Positions 33,255 through 45,959 of a DNA stretch of 64,000 nucleotides are shown here, piece by piece (positions within the stretch are counted from its first letter, which is position 1; each line of letters starts with the position of its first letter). This DNA is from Cheiracanthium punctorium. Its lineage: Eukaryota; Arthropoda; Arachnida; Araneae; Cheiracanthiidae. The stretch spans positions 1-64,000 of the forward strand of contig JAWZYV010016004.1 of the NCBI GenBank assembly GCA_038373885.1, in the 5' to 3' direction. The notes under the pieces are model-generated. The model made no database searches and was not told where the DNA came from. It saw nothing but the letters and a program-made list of their open reading frames with translations. Both the position numbers and the translations under genes were made by a program.

Positions 33255-36020
33255 ACATAAGGAACTGTTAAACCATTTTATGAAGAATACCTTTGTAAGT
33301 TTACAACATTTGAATTATTTTCTAGGGATGACCATAAATTAATGATCATAATAATAGTAAAATTCCATGATAAATTGAACTTTATAATATCCCGTTTAGA
33401 TCAATTTAAGAATAATGTAAAAGGTTATTCTGTGGGAATTTCGTTTGAAATATTTTATAATATATTTTTACTTCCCAGAACTATACGTTCTCACAAATGC
33501 ATTTTAAAATACAATGCATAAATAGTTCTTGCCGTTCTAAAGTTGTTCTGCAAAATCAAGATAATGACTTTGAAATTAAAATTATGCCACGAAAGAAATA
33601 ACTACTAAATATTTCTGACATATATTTCTTAGGAATAGTGAAAAGTGTGGTTGAACTTCTCTGTAAGTTTTTGATAATTCAAAAGAATAGTTGATGAAGT
33701 TTTTGATAATTTTGAAGTTTTTGATGATTCAAAAGAATTTCGTTTACAAATAAAAAATAGTTATTCTTCAGGATATAATGAATAAATTACATAAGAAATT
33801 AGATTTTTATGTTTCTATAAATCGTGTGGATGCCTACTATTGATATAAAAATATTTTGTCCCTAAAACCTCCCGTTCCTGGATTTATTCACCCATAAAAT
33901 TAGTTTTGAGATAGAAAATGGCAATTAATTACAAATATATGCTCGTGTTCGCAACCATTAATTTTGTCAAAATGAGCGAATTTGTTTCAGCTACAAAATG
34001 TTTTGATTAACTTCCTATTAATTTCTTAAACACTTCCGCTTAATGAAATTTAGTTTGTAAACTCCAGAACAAATTGAGGGCAGATAAACGTTACTTCTCT
34101 TATCTGAAGACCTCGAAATTAATCAAATATTTCTTCTAGTTATGAAAACATAAGCGCAAAATAAATAGCTAAAACTTCTGTAGTTTTGGAGATAAAACTA
34201 AGACCATTTGTCTGTATTCCATTTGCGTGTGTCTAGCGATAATAAGAGCTATTCTTATTTATTTCAATATTCGTAGAAAATAAAAATACTTTCCAATGGG
34301 CAATTCGAAAGAGATTTCGCTGTGTAAAACGTTATTCAAAAATGTTTTCCTTAAGGTACACTTTAAAAATTTATAAATTATAGTAAGGTATTTAACTGAA
34401 CTTTACATAGAAGAGAACACGACTTAGCTCATTATTTTTACGACTTCACATAAGTAGTCATAGGCTATTGTTATCAAGGATTTAAGAATGCATTTTCCAT
34501 AACTTTTATGGTGAATTAACTAATTTCCAAACATGTAACAAGCTCAAGGATGGGTGTAAGATGAGACGAGATGAAGCATTAAATTGTTTTGTTTCGACTC
34601 GTGTGTCTCAGGTTCTCGCGAACTAATGGACGACTGTTTTGTTCCTTTATTGTTACCACTGATGTATCAGAGTACTGATAATCTAAAACGGCAGTTATGG
34701 ATATGATTATGGATTATTTTCGAAATAGATTAGTCGGACTCAGACAACTTTCTCAAAGCTAATTCGTTTAGTAGATCATATTAATTAAAAATTTATATAA
34801 TTAATTATATTTTTAAGTATTATTGGCAAAATACTTAAAAATACAGACTTGCATAAAATTGCCTTTACTTCAGTCTCGGTGCAAATACAGACAGTAACAT
34901 TATATTATAAATCTGAGAAATGCTAGCTCATCTATACTATACTGATTTGAAGCTATTAAATAAAAAAAAATTCTGCTTTACGTTTGTTGTTTTGTCTCAT
35001 GGAATAAAATAGAAAAATTTAGGTTAAAAAAATAATCGTAAGCTTATCTTTACAATCAAAGAATTACAAGGGTTAAGTAAGTAATTCCTTTTTTAAGCAT
35101 TAACCGATCTGTTTATGTCAATTCAACATCGAAGTCAGACTTCAGCCTCCAAAATTTTAATTTTAAATTAGTTTGTAGCTTCAGACTTTCTCTCAAATGA
35201 TCATAACAGAGTTTAGACAGAACAATTAATTTACTGCACATAACTACACAAAAGACTTTACACAGCGTTAAACAGAAATTTTGACTCCATGCAACTCAAT
35301 CTCCATTGACCGAATTCTCAAGAAAAATATAAATATATCCACGGAACATTAGATTAAACATGTTTTTACATCTAAAAATGATTGATATTTTCATTTTAAT
35401 ACAATTTATTTTGCATGAGCTCAATTCATAATCTTCACAGCGCGAAAGTCATCGCGAAACACACAACCATCACTAAGCAGGTAAATAATAATGGAAACAG
35501 GCAAACAAGTATATACAGTTACATGGAGTCTACTAGTTACATGAGCATTTACGGTGGTTACAAGTTTAATATTACTGTTGGTTACAAGGTCGTTACAAGT
35601 TTATTATTACTAGTGTTGTTGCATTCTTTCATTCATTAAAAAAAGCTTTTTGATGAAATAAATAAAAACTTTGTGTACAAAATACACATAAAAAGGTTTC
35701 AACAAACAAGTACTTTTTATCTGTATTGGTTTATTTTTATGTAAGTTTTTTTTATTTATTTTTTAACATTAGTGTTTTAAGTGTTTTTTTAAGCATTTTA
35801 TGTTATTTTTTATTTAATTCACCAAAATCTCATGCATAACTTTAAAGAAAAGAAGCGTGAACTGGGCATATATTTTCTGAACCAAGTTCATAAACGATTG
35901 ACTTTCCTCGGATGATTTCATCAATGTAATGACAGAAAAAATTCTGAATTAACATTTTTTATTAAGCGCAATAGGTGAAAGATGGATTAGCGTTTGAAAA
36001 ACCATAGCCTGAAAGTTTAC
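33255..36020. other. AT-rich non-coding DNA
   Basis: Nothing recognised apart from a small direct repeat of GTTTTTGATAATT at 33667-33730. A 74-codon frame at 35415 has no similarity I know. Confidence 0.45.
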
Positions 36021-36025
36021 TATTA

Positions 36026-36114
36026 CTTGAACTTCTAAAGTGATTATTAACAGGTGCATGAAGACGATGTTTCAGACCCCGCATTGCTATTCGATTCTTA
36101 ACCGTCTTAGTGTA
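36026..36114 (+). mobile_element. Half copy of the foldback MITE family
   Basis: AAGTGATTATTAACAGGTGC followed by ATGAAGACGATGTTT and GCATTGCTAT matches one arm of the elements at 19.4 and 50.0 kb. The other arm is absent. Confidence 0.7.
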
Positions 36115-36521
36115 TCCTATCCCTCTTAAAAGGTTATATATAATTATGTATATCTATCCTAACTAATATTATAAATGCAAAAGTGAGTTTGTTTGGTTGT
36201 TTGTTACGCTTTCACGCCTGTACTACTGAATCGACTTTAATGAATTTTGGTATAGAGATAGATGGGACCCTGGAGACGGTTGCAGGCAGCTTAAAACTTT
36301 AGATTTGTAATAACTTTTTTAAATTATTTAAAACCCCTTAACAGTTTCATTTTTTTTCCAGAATTCGGTCCCAAAAATGTCACATTTTTTATTGCATTTT
36401 ATTGTTCATTTTACATTTTTAAGTAAGGATATGTTATTAAAATTAACATTTCTAATATTTTTAAGCATTTATTACAACTTTTTTTTCTTCAATGAAAATA
36501 ATCTATTTTCCCTGCAAGTTG

Positions 36522-36751
36522 GCCTCACCATGGCACAGTGGTTATGCCACTGAAAATGGTAGATGGCCGAAGTGTGAAGGTTCCGGGTTCGGGTCCCATC
36601 GCGCGGCTGTCGATCTAATGGTCTGGAGTTTGGGTAGGTTTTCTCCGGATGTAACGTGAATACGTGTTAGAACCCCATAGAAAGTCTTCTACCAAGGCAC
36701 CCCCCGTGGCACATCACCCTAGCGTAGCGTTGCCATAATCACACATAACAA
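36522..36751 (+). mobile_element. tRNA-derived SINE (copy 2) inside the Helitron
   Basis: A box TGGCACAGTGG (36531) and B box GGTTCGGGTCCC (36587) have the RNA polymerase III spacing. The body TGTCGATCTAATGGTCTGGA and GGTTTTCTCCGGA is shared with the other two copies. CCCTGCAAGTTG (36510-36521) and CCCTCCAAGTTG (36752-36763) form a 12-bp duplication with one mismatch. This copy has the best-preserved promoter boxes of the three. Confidence 0.9.
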
Positions 36752-37199
36752 CCCTCCAAGTTGTTTTTTTCCCTACATGAACGATAAATAAGGTAGTTAC
36801 ATTTGCAAGTAAAATGGTACAATTACTTTATTTTCGATTACAATTCAATAGTTTTCTTACAAAACATCTACACGAATAATTTGTTACTAAAAATAGGAAA
36901 GATACGGGCGAAACAGTGAAAGCCAAATAGAAATGTACGGGCAAATCAATAAAGGCCCGATAGCCGTGCCCGTACGGCATACTGGCAAAACAGGGAAGGG
37001 GTTAAAATCGTCTTTACGTTGCCATGCTTGGCGAGTTTTGCCCGTATAATATTATTCATGTTCTGAGCTAAAAGAAATGCTCCCAGAAAACACACTACTG
37101 CCCGCAAACTGATGGCAGGGTACCCGCCGTGCTGGCAAAGTGCCGTACGCCGGGAGCACACTATTTTTAATACTGGTACCTTTACTGTGTTTTTGCACA

Positions 37200-37780
37200 A
37201 ACGAAATCTAATTTACTTTTATTTAAAGCAATTTTCAAAAAATTGTCACTTAATAAATTTATATATAGTCCCTTAACTCATGAAAATAACACATTTTATT
37301 TAATATAAATTAAACTACTGAACGTAAAAATTTGAAATTTTGATCAGCCATGTAATATTAATTTCTGCATCTATTTCCATCGAAATTTGGCTAGGTCGCT
37401 ATTCATAATTTTTTTGAATATTAATTTAATAATTCATAATTCATATTAATAATTTATTAAAAATCATAATAAAATTAAATTATGTTTGGGTCGTTTACTT
37501 CTAATAGTACGAATAAAAATCAGCTTCTTACTACCAATATTATATCAGATATGAATTGAAGTATGAAAAAATATTTTAACATAGGGGGAGGGTGATTTTG
37601 GGTGCTCATAACTCACTCATTTTCTGTCAAAATTTATTGAAAATTTGTGTCCGGGGTTAAAATGAGCTAAATTTTTGAAATATGAAGTAAAATATAGGGG
37701 TTGCTATTGAGAAAAAACAAAGTTGGTTTGAATTTTAATATGTAGATGATCCCTTATGCAATTTTTATGCATAGCAAATT
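37200..37780. other. Helitron interior, non-coding
   Basis: AT-rich filler sequence. The last part, around 37590-37780, is still collinear with 42180-42340 of the second Helitron copy. Confidence 0.5.
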
Positions 37781-37909
37781 AAAGTGTGCGTCAATCGTAA
37801 ACGATTGGTATCTGTAACTTTGCAGTACGACGAATGACGGCCGGAAAAAGTACAAGTGGGACTTTTTTTTCCGCAGCTGTACTTATAGACACATTTATTC
37901 ATTTTCACA

Positions 37910-38065
37910 CATGGGCGCCGGCAGCATAAGGCAAGGGGGGGCGACCCCCCCCCCCTGGATTTTAGTATGCAGTGTTTTCCCTTGCTTTTTTGCTCTTTCC
38001 AACATGGTAACCATACGTTGAAGTAGTCTTTGCCCCCCCTGGGAAATATTCTGCCGGCGCCCATG
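37910..38065. mobile_element. 156-bp hAT-type MITE with perfect TSD TTTTCACA
   Basis: Ends CATGGGCGCCGGCAG and CTGCCGGCGCCCATG are perfect 15-bp inverted repeats. TTTTCACA is duplicated exactly at 37902-37909 and 38066-38073. It is nested near the 3' end of the Helitron and related to the MITE at 17424. Confidence 0.95.
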
Positions 38066-38312
38066 TTTTCACACTATAATTTTTACAGTTGTATTATTAA
38101 ATACGATATTCTGCGAAATTTTCGCACGGGTCAGCTAGTATTTTATAAATTTTTATGAATTTTTGTGCTTTTGTAAGTTTCTTAAAAAAGAGCTACGTAA
38201 AATCATACTGATAACGATGACATTTATTTTTACTACGGTTTCACTTTTAGTTTTATTATATATGATCATGAATCCCAAAATCATTACTTTGAGCACATAA
38301 AACCTTTGCTCA

Positions 38313-38861
<549 letters not shown>

Positions 38862-38880
<19 letters not shown>

Positions 38881-38950
38881 TTTATATATATATCGTAACG
38901 TACACACATCATTTGTGAATATTGAAAACAGATATATATCTGTTTTCAAT
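38862..38950. repeat. Two consecutive perfect palindromes
   Basis: GTACGTTACGATATATAT mirrors ATATATATCGTAACGTAC across 38863-38904. ATTGAAAACAGATATATATCTGTTTTCAAT follows at about 38921-38950 as two 15-bp halves with no loop. Both could extrude as cruciforms. Confidence 0.85.
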
Positions 38951-38959
38951 ATTCATAAA

Positions 38960-40030
38960 TGCTCAATATAAAAAGATTTCATGGAAACTCAATTTTTGCT
39001 GTACTCTACTTTTTTGCAAACAATGTCTAAAAGTTTAATAACTAATAACTAAGTTTAATATATAATCTAAATTTGAAACTCCGTATTATGATCTGTGAAC
39101 AGAAATTATGTGCCTGTATGAATGGTACATTTTACCAAAAATATTAGAAACTTTTACTCTCTTGATATCGCCATATTTTAAACCCAATACTGAGTTTTCC
39201 TAATATGTTTGAACAAACATACGGACAGTGAATTTCTATCGTAAGATGATGAATTGTTCTGTACTGCGACTGAGAATAAATTATGGAAGCAAACGGATCA
39301 TTTGTACTTTGAATTATTAACTACTTTCTAGAATCAAAGATTTTGACAAATAACTGGCTAACTATGATGAAATGCTTGCAACATTGGATAGCTGGCAATC
39401 TATCAGTTCAGGGATCGAGAAGTCAAGAAGTTCTCTGACTTTAATTTACCAGTGAAGATCATGCATATTTGCTTTTCAGATGAATTTCAGTCTAACTGCA
39501 TCTGAATTAGTTTACGGCGTTAAATTTAGGCGGTTGTACTTAAGAGATTTTAGTGTTTGTTTTGGGATATTTATATGTTGTGCTTATGTTTGTGCATATC
39601 ACATATATAAAAGTTAGAATAATAACTTATTATGTAGTCATAAGGTGTTTATTATGAGATTAAATCCGTATTCTGTCAAAAAATTTGTTCATGGCTCTAT
39701 TTATTATGCAATATTTTCTAATTATAATACTAGTAGATATAGTTAGTACGAAACATTGTGTTTTCTTGAATTTTTACTGGTAGATTTTTCTTTTCCTAGC
39801 GATTTAAATAGATTTTAGGAATATTTTTAATATATGGTAATTATACATTTTTATTTAATAATTGATTCGAATCATGTATTTCCAATCAACTAATAGCTCC
39901 AAAAAAGGAAGCATTTAAATCTAAATAACAAGGCTAAGTAGTATAAATCTAGTATAAAAGAAGTATATATATAGATTTTCAAAAATGAGTTTTCAAATCT
40001 TTTAAAATAAACCTTACTAAATTTTTGAAA
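38960..40030. other. AT-rich non-coding DNA
   Basis: No frames, no terminal repeats. Confidence 0.45.
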
Positions 40031-40036
40031 ATGCAA

Positions 40037-40173
40037 CAGGCTCGTAGCCAGGAAAATTTTTCGGGGGGGGGGGATATGAACTTATATGTGTATAAATAGA
40101 CGTAATTTCATCACTAATCCAAAAATTTCGGGGGGGTATATAGCCCGATATCCCACCCCTGGTTACGCCCCTG
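40037..40173. mobile_element. 137-bp hAT-type MITE (CGTAGCCAGG family, copy 1)
   Basis: Starts CAGGCTCGTAGCCAGG and ends CCTGGTTACGCCCCTG, with poly-G tracts inside each end. Flanks AAATGCAA (40029-40036) and GTATGCAA (40174-40181) match at 6 of 8. A close relative lies inside the Transib element at 53504-53671. Confidence 0.9.
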
Positions 40174-40181
40174 GTATGCAA

Positions 40182-40505
40182 TAGAGATGAGTTCGGGCTC
40201 ATTTTTTGAAGCCCGAGCCCCGCAGACTTTTAATCCGAGCCCGTCCGAGCCCGAGCAATATTGTTAAAGTTGGAGCCCGAGCCCGAAATTTCAGCTAAAG
40301 ACAAATAAAATTAACTACTTCATTAATAAGATACAATAAATTTTGGAGCTTCACACACCTTCTAGTCCCCCGTGCCGATATTTTTTAAAATAAGTACGTC
40401 TATTTATCCCATGAATCACTTTTTAAAATCTGTTTCAAGGATAATGTTCAACAAAGGAGAAATTTTTCACGAGCCCGGGCTCGGGCTGAGCCCGTCTCAT
40501 CTCTA
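40182..40505. mobile_element. 324-bp hAT-type MITE (GAGCCCG family)
   Basis: Ends TAGAGATGAG and CTCATCTCTA, with GAGCCCG repeated near both ends. Flanks GTATGCAA (40174-40181) and GTAGGCAA (40506-40513) match at 7 of 8. It abuts the preceding MITE, using that element's right-hand duplication as its own left-hand one. Confidence 0.9.
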
Positions 40506-40839
40506 GTAGGCAACACATAAAAGTTAGAAGAACAGGATTGATGTGAATGACGTGCATGCAAATCATCTATCATTTTTCTGCTTCCCTAGAAATTCTATAC
40601 GTTCAATAATACTAACAGAAGTTGGATTTCAGCAATAAACCACCGCTCAGAAAGATTTAAAATTTTTTTAATGAGCTTGAACACATTAGTGAATTACAAA
40701 GCCCGCCTGATTTGTAATTTAAATACTGTAAAATCACTTATTTTCGCGATCATGAAGATATCAGTGATTCCGCATTCTGAAAATTTCGCGAATTATGAAC
40801 AGAACCGAAAGTTGAAAGATCCCGACAGTATCTAAATAT

Positions 40840-41020
40840 AGAACCCCTTTCGAAACTGGAAGGCGGTAGGTGCCGAGTTCAAACCCCGGTTGTCGACCTA
40901 GCCGATCGGAGTTTTCCGTGGTTTTCTCCGAAACCTGGATTAAATGCAGACTAGGATCCCTTATAAAGTCCTCCGCACAGAGGGCATTCCCCATGTAGGC
41001 CTAGGACACTAGTGCAGTCA
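40840..41020 (+). mobile_element. tRNA-derived SINE (copy 3)
   Basis: The B box GAGTTCAAACCCCGG (40875) is followed by TGTCGACCTAGCCGATCGGA, GTTTTCCGTGGTTTTCTCC and ACTAGGATCCCTTATAAAGT, matching copies at 9.7 and 36.5 kb. The A-box half is degraded and no duplication was identified, so the start is approximate. Confidence 0.75.
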
Positions 41021-41027
41021 ATCGATC

Positions 41028-41085
41028 TTAACCCTTTAACGCGCAATGATCCCGCTCTGGGATCACCCAACTCTGACATTTTGAC
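41028..41085 (+). mobile_element. Possible piggyBac-type end at TTAA
   Basis: TTAA (41028-41031) is followed by CCCTTTAACGCGC and a TGATCCC...GGGATCA hairpin, the layout of piggyBac-family ends. No second end or transposase follows, so this is tentative. Confidence 0.4.
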
Positions 41086-41635
41086 TGTTGCCAGTCACGA
41101 AGAATAGATTTGATTTCTATAAAAATAGTTGTGGGTGACATAGCTCCACGAGAATCCTTTACTTTTTAGCACGTCATTTCCCGTATAAAAAATGGTCTCG
41201 ATTATTTTTAACACACTGACATCTGCTGAAAAATGGAAGAACGCGAGAACAGCTGGATAGATTGCCCAATGCCGAAAAAAGGGCAGTCGTAGCCATCGCT
41301 CGACTTAACTACCAGCAAGATGGTGGACGATCGAAACGTTCATCGCGTGCCACAGATCTAGAGACCTAGAGTCTGTGCCGCACGTCCAATTTCTGAAGAA
41401 CTAACATCCTCAACTTTCCTGGTATGAATGTGACCTTTTTTAATATCGGAAAAATTAGGTCTTTGGACTTCCCCATATTTTATCAAACATTCAAAATCAC
41501 GTTTTTCTGTTTAAATTTTCATCTGACTATAAATTAAAATACCGCCAAAAGTCTTATAAGAATATTGCTCATTGCAGACGATAGTATTAAATGAAGAAAG
41601 CGAAATAACAAACACGGTGATAATATTGGGTCGGC

Positions 41636-41658
41636 AAAAAAGTAATTGCGTTTTTTAC
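41636..41658 (+). mobile_element. Solo mariner-type terminus
   Basis: TA followed by TTGGGTCGGCAAAAAAGTAA and TTGCG closely resembles the 5' terminus of mellifera/irritans-type mariner elements as I recall them. The DNA after it (to about 42000) has no transposase reading and no matching right end. Confidence 0.5.
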
Positions 41659-42052
41659 ATGAAATTCAAACAAATAAATTTTCTACCAAGAAATCATTCT
41701 TCAAGTTCAACCATAGCTGAGTAATATTCAAGCTTGTAGTCAGAAGAGCAGAGAGCAGCCTCTCACTCCTGCCAACATATCAGCTATCTAAGAGAACCAT
41801 CAAGGGAAATACTAAATAACAATTTCAAAATTACAAAGATTTTCAAAATCTTGAGCAGTCGTCATTTTGCATTTGCCCCATACATCATGTGAACGAACCA
41901 AGGAAGTTATGAACTCAAGGGTCATTTGGACCACAAACTAAATATTCTATTCTACCCTTGATATTCTCAGTACAAAAAACTTTAAGAGAGATGGAAACAA
42001 TATTTTCCTTGAAAATAATATTAATTTCTTTTAATTCTCGCGAGCGAAATTA

Positions 42053-42112
42053 ATTTGTAGGTTCCGAACTTTTCTCCTCGAGAGCGAGGAGAAAAGTTCG
42101 GAACCTACAAAT
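42053..42112. repeat. 28-bp perfect hairpin
   Basis: ATTTGTAGGTTCCGAACTTT is followed by TCTCCTCG, then loop AGAG, then the exact reverse complement. A perfect 28-bp stem with a 4-nt loop lies just upstream of the second Helitron 3' segment. Confidence 0.95.
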
Positions 42113-42119
42113 AGCGTTT

Positions 42120-42477
42120 TTCAATTTGCAGAAAGTCCCTTAAAAACGCGCAAAAATTAATTCGCAATATCTCCAGAAATTATCGTAGAAAATTGGTGAA
42201 AATTTATATTTAGGGTAATTTGAAGGTTTTGTTTCGTTTAATAAAGTCAAAATATGGCGTTGCCATTCAGAAAAACGAAGTTGATGCAGAATTACATATG
42301 AAGACGGCCTCTTATGCAAATTAAATTAATTGTAAATTAAAGTACGCGTTATTTGCAAACGAATGGTATATATAACTTTGCTGTACGACGAACAACGGCG
42401 AAATAAAGAGCAAGTGGGACTTTTTTTTTCCGCAGCTGTACATAATATTCGGTTAAATATTTTCACGGATCAGTTAG
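42120..42477 (+). mobile_element. 3' part of a second Helitron of the 36-kb family
   Basis: Collinear with 37600-38138: CTTATGCAA, AAATTAAAGT, GTACGACGAA, CAAGTGGGACTTTTTTTT, CCGCAGCTGTAC, and finally TTTTCACGGATCAGTTAG followed by T. The CTAG end is mutated to TTAG and the terminal hairpin is lost. This copy lacks the MITE that sits in the first copy, so that MITE inserted after the copies separated. Confidence 0.8.
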
Positions 42478-42749
42478 ATGTTTGATTGGAAATCATTCAA
42501 AAAGTAGACATTTATTTTAACAGAAATAAATTTATTTTAACTGTTTTATTTTATAAAACCTCTTTAAAAACAATATTAGCAGTTAATAATTATAAGCATA
42601 CAGAAAATCTACTTAATGTTAATTGTATATCAATACATAAATATATAAGATTACATTTAAAGTTGAATATATCGGTAGTATTAGGGCTATTCAAACGCTC
42701 GAGGGCTATTCAATCTTATCAAGCGCCTTAACTTTGGAAAATAGTTTAA

Positions 42750-43690
42750 CAATTAAACCTTACCTATCTTTCTGTGAAGAATTCGGTCTATCAAGCTTTG
42801 CCACGAAATTGCTAATTGATATGAAGCCAGCAAAAACACTTTAATGTTTGCGTTTGTGGAGTTTTTCAACGTAATGAAACATGCCTCCCTCCTAATCTGA
42901 CATATCATTAGTGATATCATTGATCGTCAGTTAGAGGCTAAGATCTATACTACAGACCTTCAATCAGTCAAATAATCCAATTGCCAAAAGTTTGTCTGTT
43001 TTACCGTCCTTGATTTGTCCTCAGGTGTATTGTGAATAAAGTAGCCACCATAGTTTATTAACGGTCATATGGCGTTTCTTGATGATACGTTTACTAAAGC
43101 TGAAAGTTATCTCATCATTACTTAGAATTAGTTGTTTTCTTGGTATTAACATAAATTCCAGTAATGGTATTTTTTTGCAACAAAGGATTTCTCCTCTGCT
43201 CTTGAATACAGCTTAACACTCACTTTGCCACAGAACGTATTATTGATATCACATATTAGGCATTTCTTAGCTTCGCACCATAATGACCTGCCTTCTTAAA
43301 ATCGCCAAGAAGACCAGTGATGCCAACAGCAGTGGCAGTTGATGCCGCACTAAGCCTGAATGAGGCTACTGTTACTATCAAGATCTTTTCGTTGAAGGTA
43401 GTAACTTCCTTTTTTTCTGGATAGGAATTATTTTCATTATCGAGGATTATTTTTTTATCGGAATAACTATTTTCTTCAGATCACCTGCCGTATCATAATG
43501 AAACACAACAGTAGAGCAATCGATGATTGCAGATGAGTGTTGTTTTGCTTTTAATCCTTCTTCGCATGATCGCTCGAGACGTCCTTGGTCATTTGACTTA
43601 AGTGAGTACTTTTTCTCAGTTTGGCTGTATCTTTTGATTCCTTTAGAAGCAAAAACATATGCATTAAAACTAATATACATGTCTTTATGA
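42750..43690 (-). pseudogene. Unidentified decayed coding region
   Basis: On the minus strand an 83-codon frame (43447-43698) contains AIIDCSTVVFHYDTAGDLKK. The same strand continues in another frame (about 43275-43440) with TFNEKILIVTVASFRLSAAS and GITGLLGDFKKAGHYGAK. Codon use and residue mix look protein-like rather than AT noise, and the two frames follow each other closely. I do not recognise the family. It could be a transposable-element gene or a host pseudogene. Shorter peptide-like stretches continue down to 42750 with many stops. Confidence 0.35.
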
Positions 43691-43699
43691 ATATACATG

Positions 43700-45700
43700 A
43701 ATAATTAATGAATATGAACGATTTTGCAAGCAGCTATACGGTGTATTTATAAAGGAAATAGTCCATTTTTGAAAAAAAGCAGAATTTTAAATAAATAATG
43801 TGTTTTCGGGAAGAAAAATTGCTTCCCCAAAACTTTTAATTTTTTTAAAACTCGCAATTGGTCAATACATAGGAAAATAGATGATTTGAATTGAAAATAA
43901 AACATCAATTTTTTATATGCCATATTTTACATTGCTTGAATTTCACTGAAATCATATAATTTTTTTCCTTGTTCACACTTGTTGAGTTTAAATATGAAGT
44001 AAAAAAAGTAAAGTTGATATTTTTTGCGTTAACATGTATGTCATTCCCTAAGGCACATTTAACGATACTTACTAGTATGGAAAACTTTTAAGGTTAAGTT
44101 AAAAATTCTATTTTTGTATTCGATTGAATTAGAGCAATAGATAACGCTAGGTAAGTTTTAAAAGCGAGGATAATGCAAAGTGCACTGAATGCTTTCTACA
44201 AATTATTTGGTATCTTTCTTAAAATGCAGAGTTACTCAAAATTAGGGGAAAACTTCTTTCACGGGGGTAGAACACACCCGTATGTATGACTCAAAATCGC
44301 ATGGGAATGTCATCTTCATGCACAAATTAATAAACACTTTTTAAAAAGCGATGAAAATTCAAATGAATTTCTTAAATACGTTTCATAAATAATGGGCTTG
44401 TGCCCCAGTTATTGCATCATTCAAATTAAAAAAAAGAATTTCAAAACTCCAAATTTTAGTATAAGCTTATCATAAGAGACATGTTTGTCTTTTCCAACGA
44501 AGGAGTGTTGACTATTATTTAAATACAGTTTGGATCACCCTGTATAATGGCATGGTACTCAGTGTTTTAATGCATGACATGAAATTATATAACTTATCAA
44601 CAATACTGTATGAAACAGTAACGTTAAAATTCTAATTTAAGTAATTATTCTTCTTTTATTTTAAACATTAAGAAATGCAAACGCAACTGATCTTATATTC
44701 GATATTTTGTTAAAATATATATTAAAACTATTCTAATTTGAACAGGTTTTAATGTAATTTATAGAAATATAACTATATGTAAGGATTTAATGTATGTTTA
44801 TTAGAAATATATTTTAAAAGAATTCGGTAATCTTTCCTTTTAAAGTATTAGATATACTAGCAAATCGTCTACATTTAAATAATTTTCAGTATGTTTCGAT
44901 AAAAAAAAGCGTTTTTGAACTTATTTATTTATAGACCCTTAACAAAAAACCATGCGATCATTCATTTTTTAATATAAAGATGCTGATCATTAGTATTTTC
45001 TTTTGATATGGAGGTTTTATTTGAATAAATTGAAAAATAATCAGACATGTGTAAAAAACTAACTTAAATTCCTCGCTTTAGGAAAAAAACTTTCTTACAC
45101 TACTAGATTATATTTTAGGAAGAAAATACGTTTCATTAAAACACGATAAATAAATATAAATGTATATGTATATATTATGCTTTGAAATTTTGATGATCAT
45201 AGATCATTCAGAATATTTCACAATTTATTTTATAACAGAGTGGAACATTTTAAGAATTGTTTTAATTGGAATAATTTAATAATTATTTAAATATGAAATA
45301 TCAAACATCGAATATATGATTAGACTCATGTAATTCATTTTTGTAACGTTTGATTTTTTTTCGAAAAGTAAATATTTTAAATATATTTAATATCCCTCTC
45401 TCTCTTATTGATTTTTATTTAGTTGAGTAACTTACATTAGCAATTATTCAAAGATACAAAGCAAATTTGCATGTAAACTTATTGATGAAATACTGAATGC
45501 ACGCTGAACTTTAACTCATCCCCCTTGATATTTGATGGACACAGCTAAATAGTCCCTTCAGACAGGTTACATTCCAAAAATCTTTAAATTAATATTCACC
45601 CATCAGGACGACCTGCTGATCGGTAATTAGATATAACATCTTTTTTCATTAATCGTTCGCTATTTTCTAATAACTAATGCATAGTTTAAATGAACACAGA
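43700..45700. other. AT-rich non-coding DNA
   Basis: No coding similarity. TTTGGATCACCCTGTATAAT at 44530 resembles a mariner-type right terminus without partner. Confidence 0.45.
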
Positions 45701-45719
45701 TACGCATCGTTCTCTAGCA

Positions 45720-45950
45720 AAAGGCCTATTTTCCCGGTAGCTCTACCTTCGCTTCGGATGGCAGGGACCATTAATCAGATGCAAAAGGCGTATACCGGGC
45801 AATCATCACTCAGATTTTGATTTCGGTCAGCGATGACGTGATATGATGATACGCTCCGCACGAAAGATGGTGGCTTGGTGATTGATCACGCGATATTTTC
45901 GTCACCGTTTTTTAGCGTCTTCAGTCAACTTGCGCTAGACAGGGGAATTT
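45720..45950. other. Higher-complexity, GC-richer non-repeat segment
   Basis: This stretch lacks the A/T runs of its neighbours and has no repeat termini or open frame. It contains near-palindromes such as TGATTGATCACGCGAT and GATGACGTGATATGATGAT. It could be a regulatory element or an exon fragment. I have no direct evidence for either. Confidence 0.25.
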
Positions 45951-45959
45951 TCCGAACAT

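Larger units (their letters stand above)
36153..38138 (+). mobile_element. Non-autonomous Helitron with complete ends
   Basis: It starts TCTATCCTAACTAATATTAT (5' TC) directly after A. It ends in the hairpin TGCGAAA-T-TTTCGCA (38112-38126), then CGGGTCAGCTAG, followed by T. This is the textbook Helitron layout: 5' TC, 3' hairpin about 12 nt from a CTRR end, inserted between A and T without a duplication. It carries no Rep/helicase. Length is 1,986 bp, of which a SINE (230 bp plus TSD) and a MITE (156 bp plus TSD) are later insertions. A second 3' end of the family is at 42.1-42.48 kb. Confidence 0.9.

Noticed and set aside
36522..36600. Possible functional tRNA gene
   Set aside because: Pol III boxes are present, but no cloverleaf closes, and the sequence is the head of a SINE flanked by a target duplication.
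44520..44550. Complete mariner element ending TTTGGATCACCCTGTATA
   Set aside because: No matching left end or transposase was found upstream, so only a solo terminus can be claimed.
45720..45950. Conserved enhancer
   Set aside because: Only composition suggests it; without comparison to other genomes this is not supportable as more than an unusual segment.
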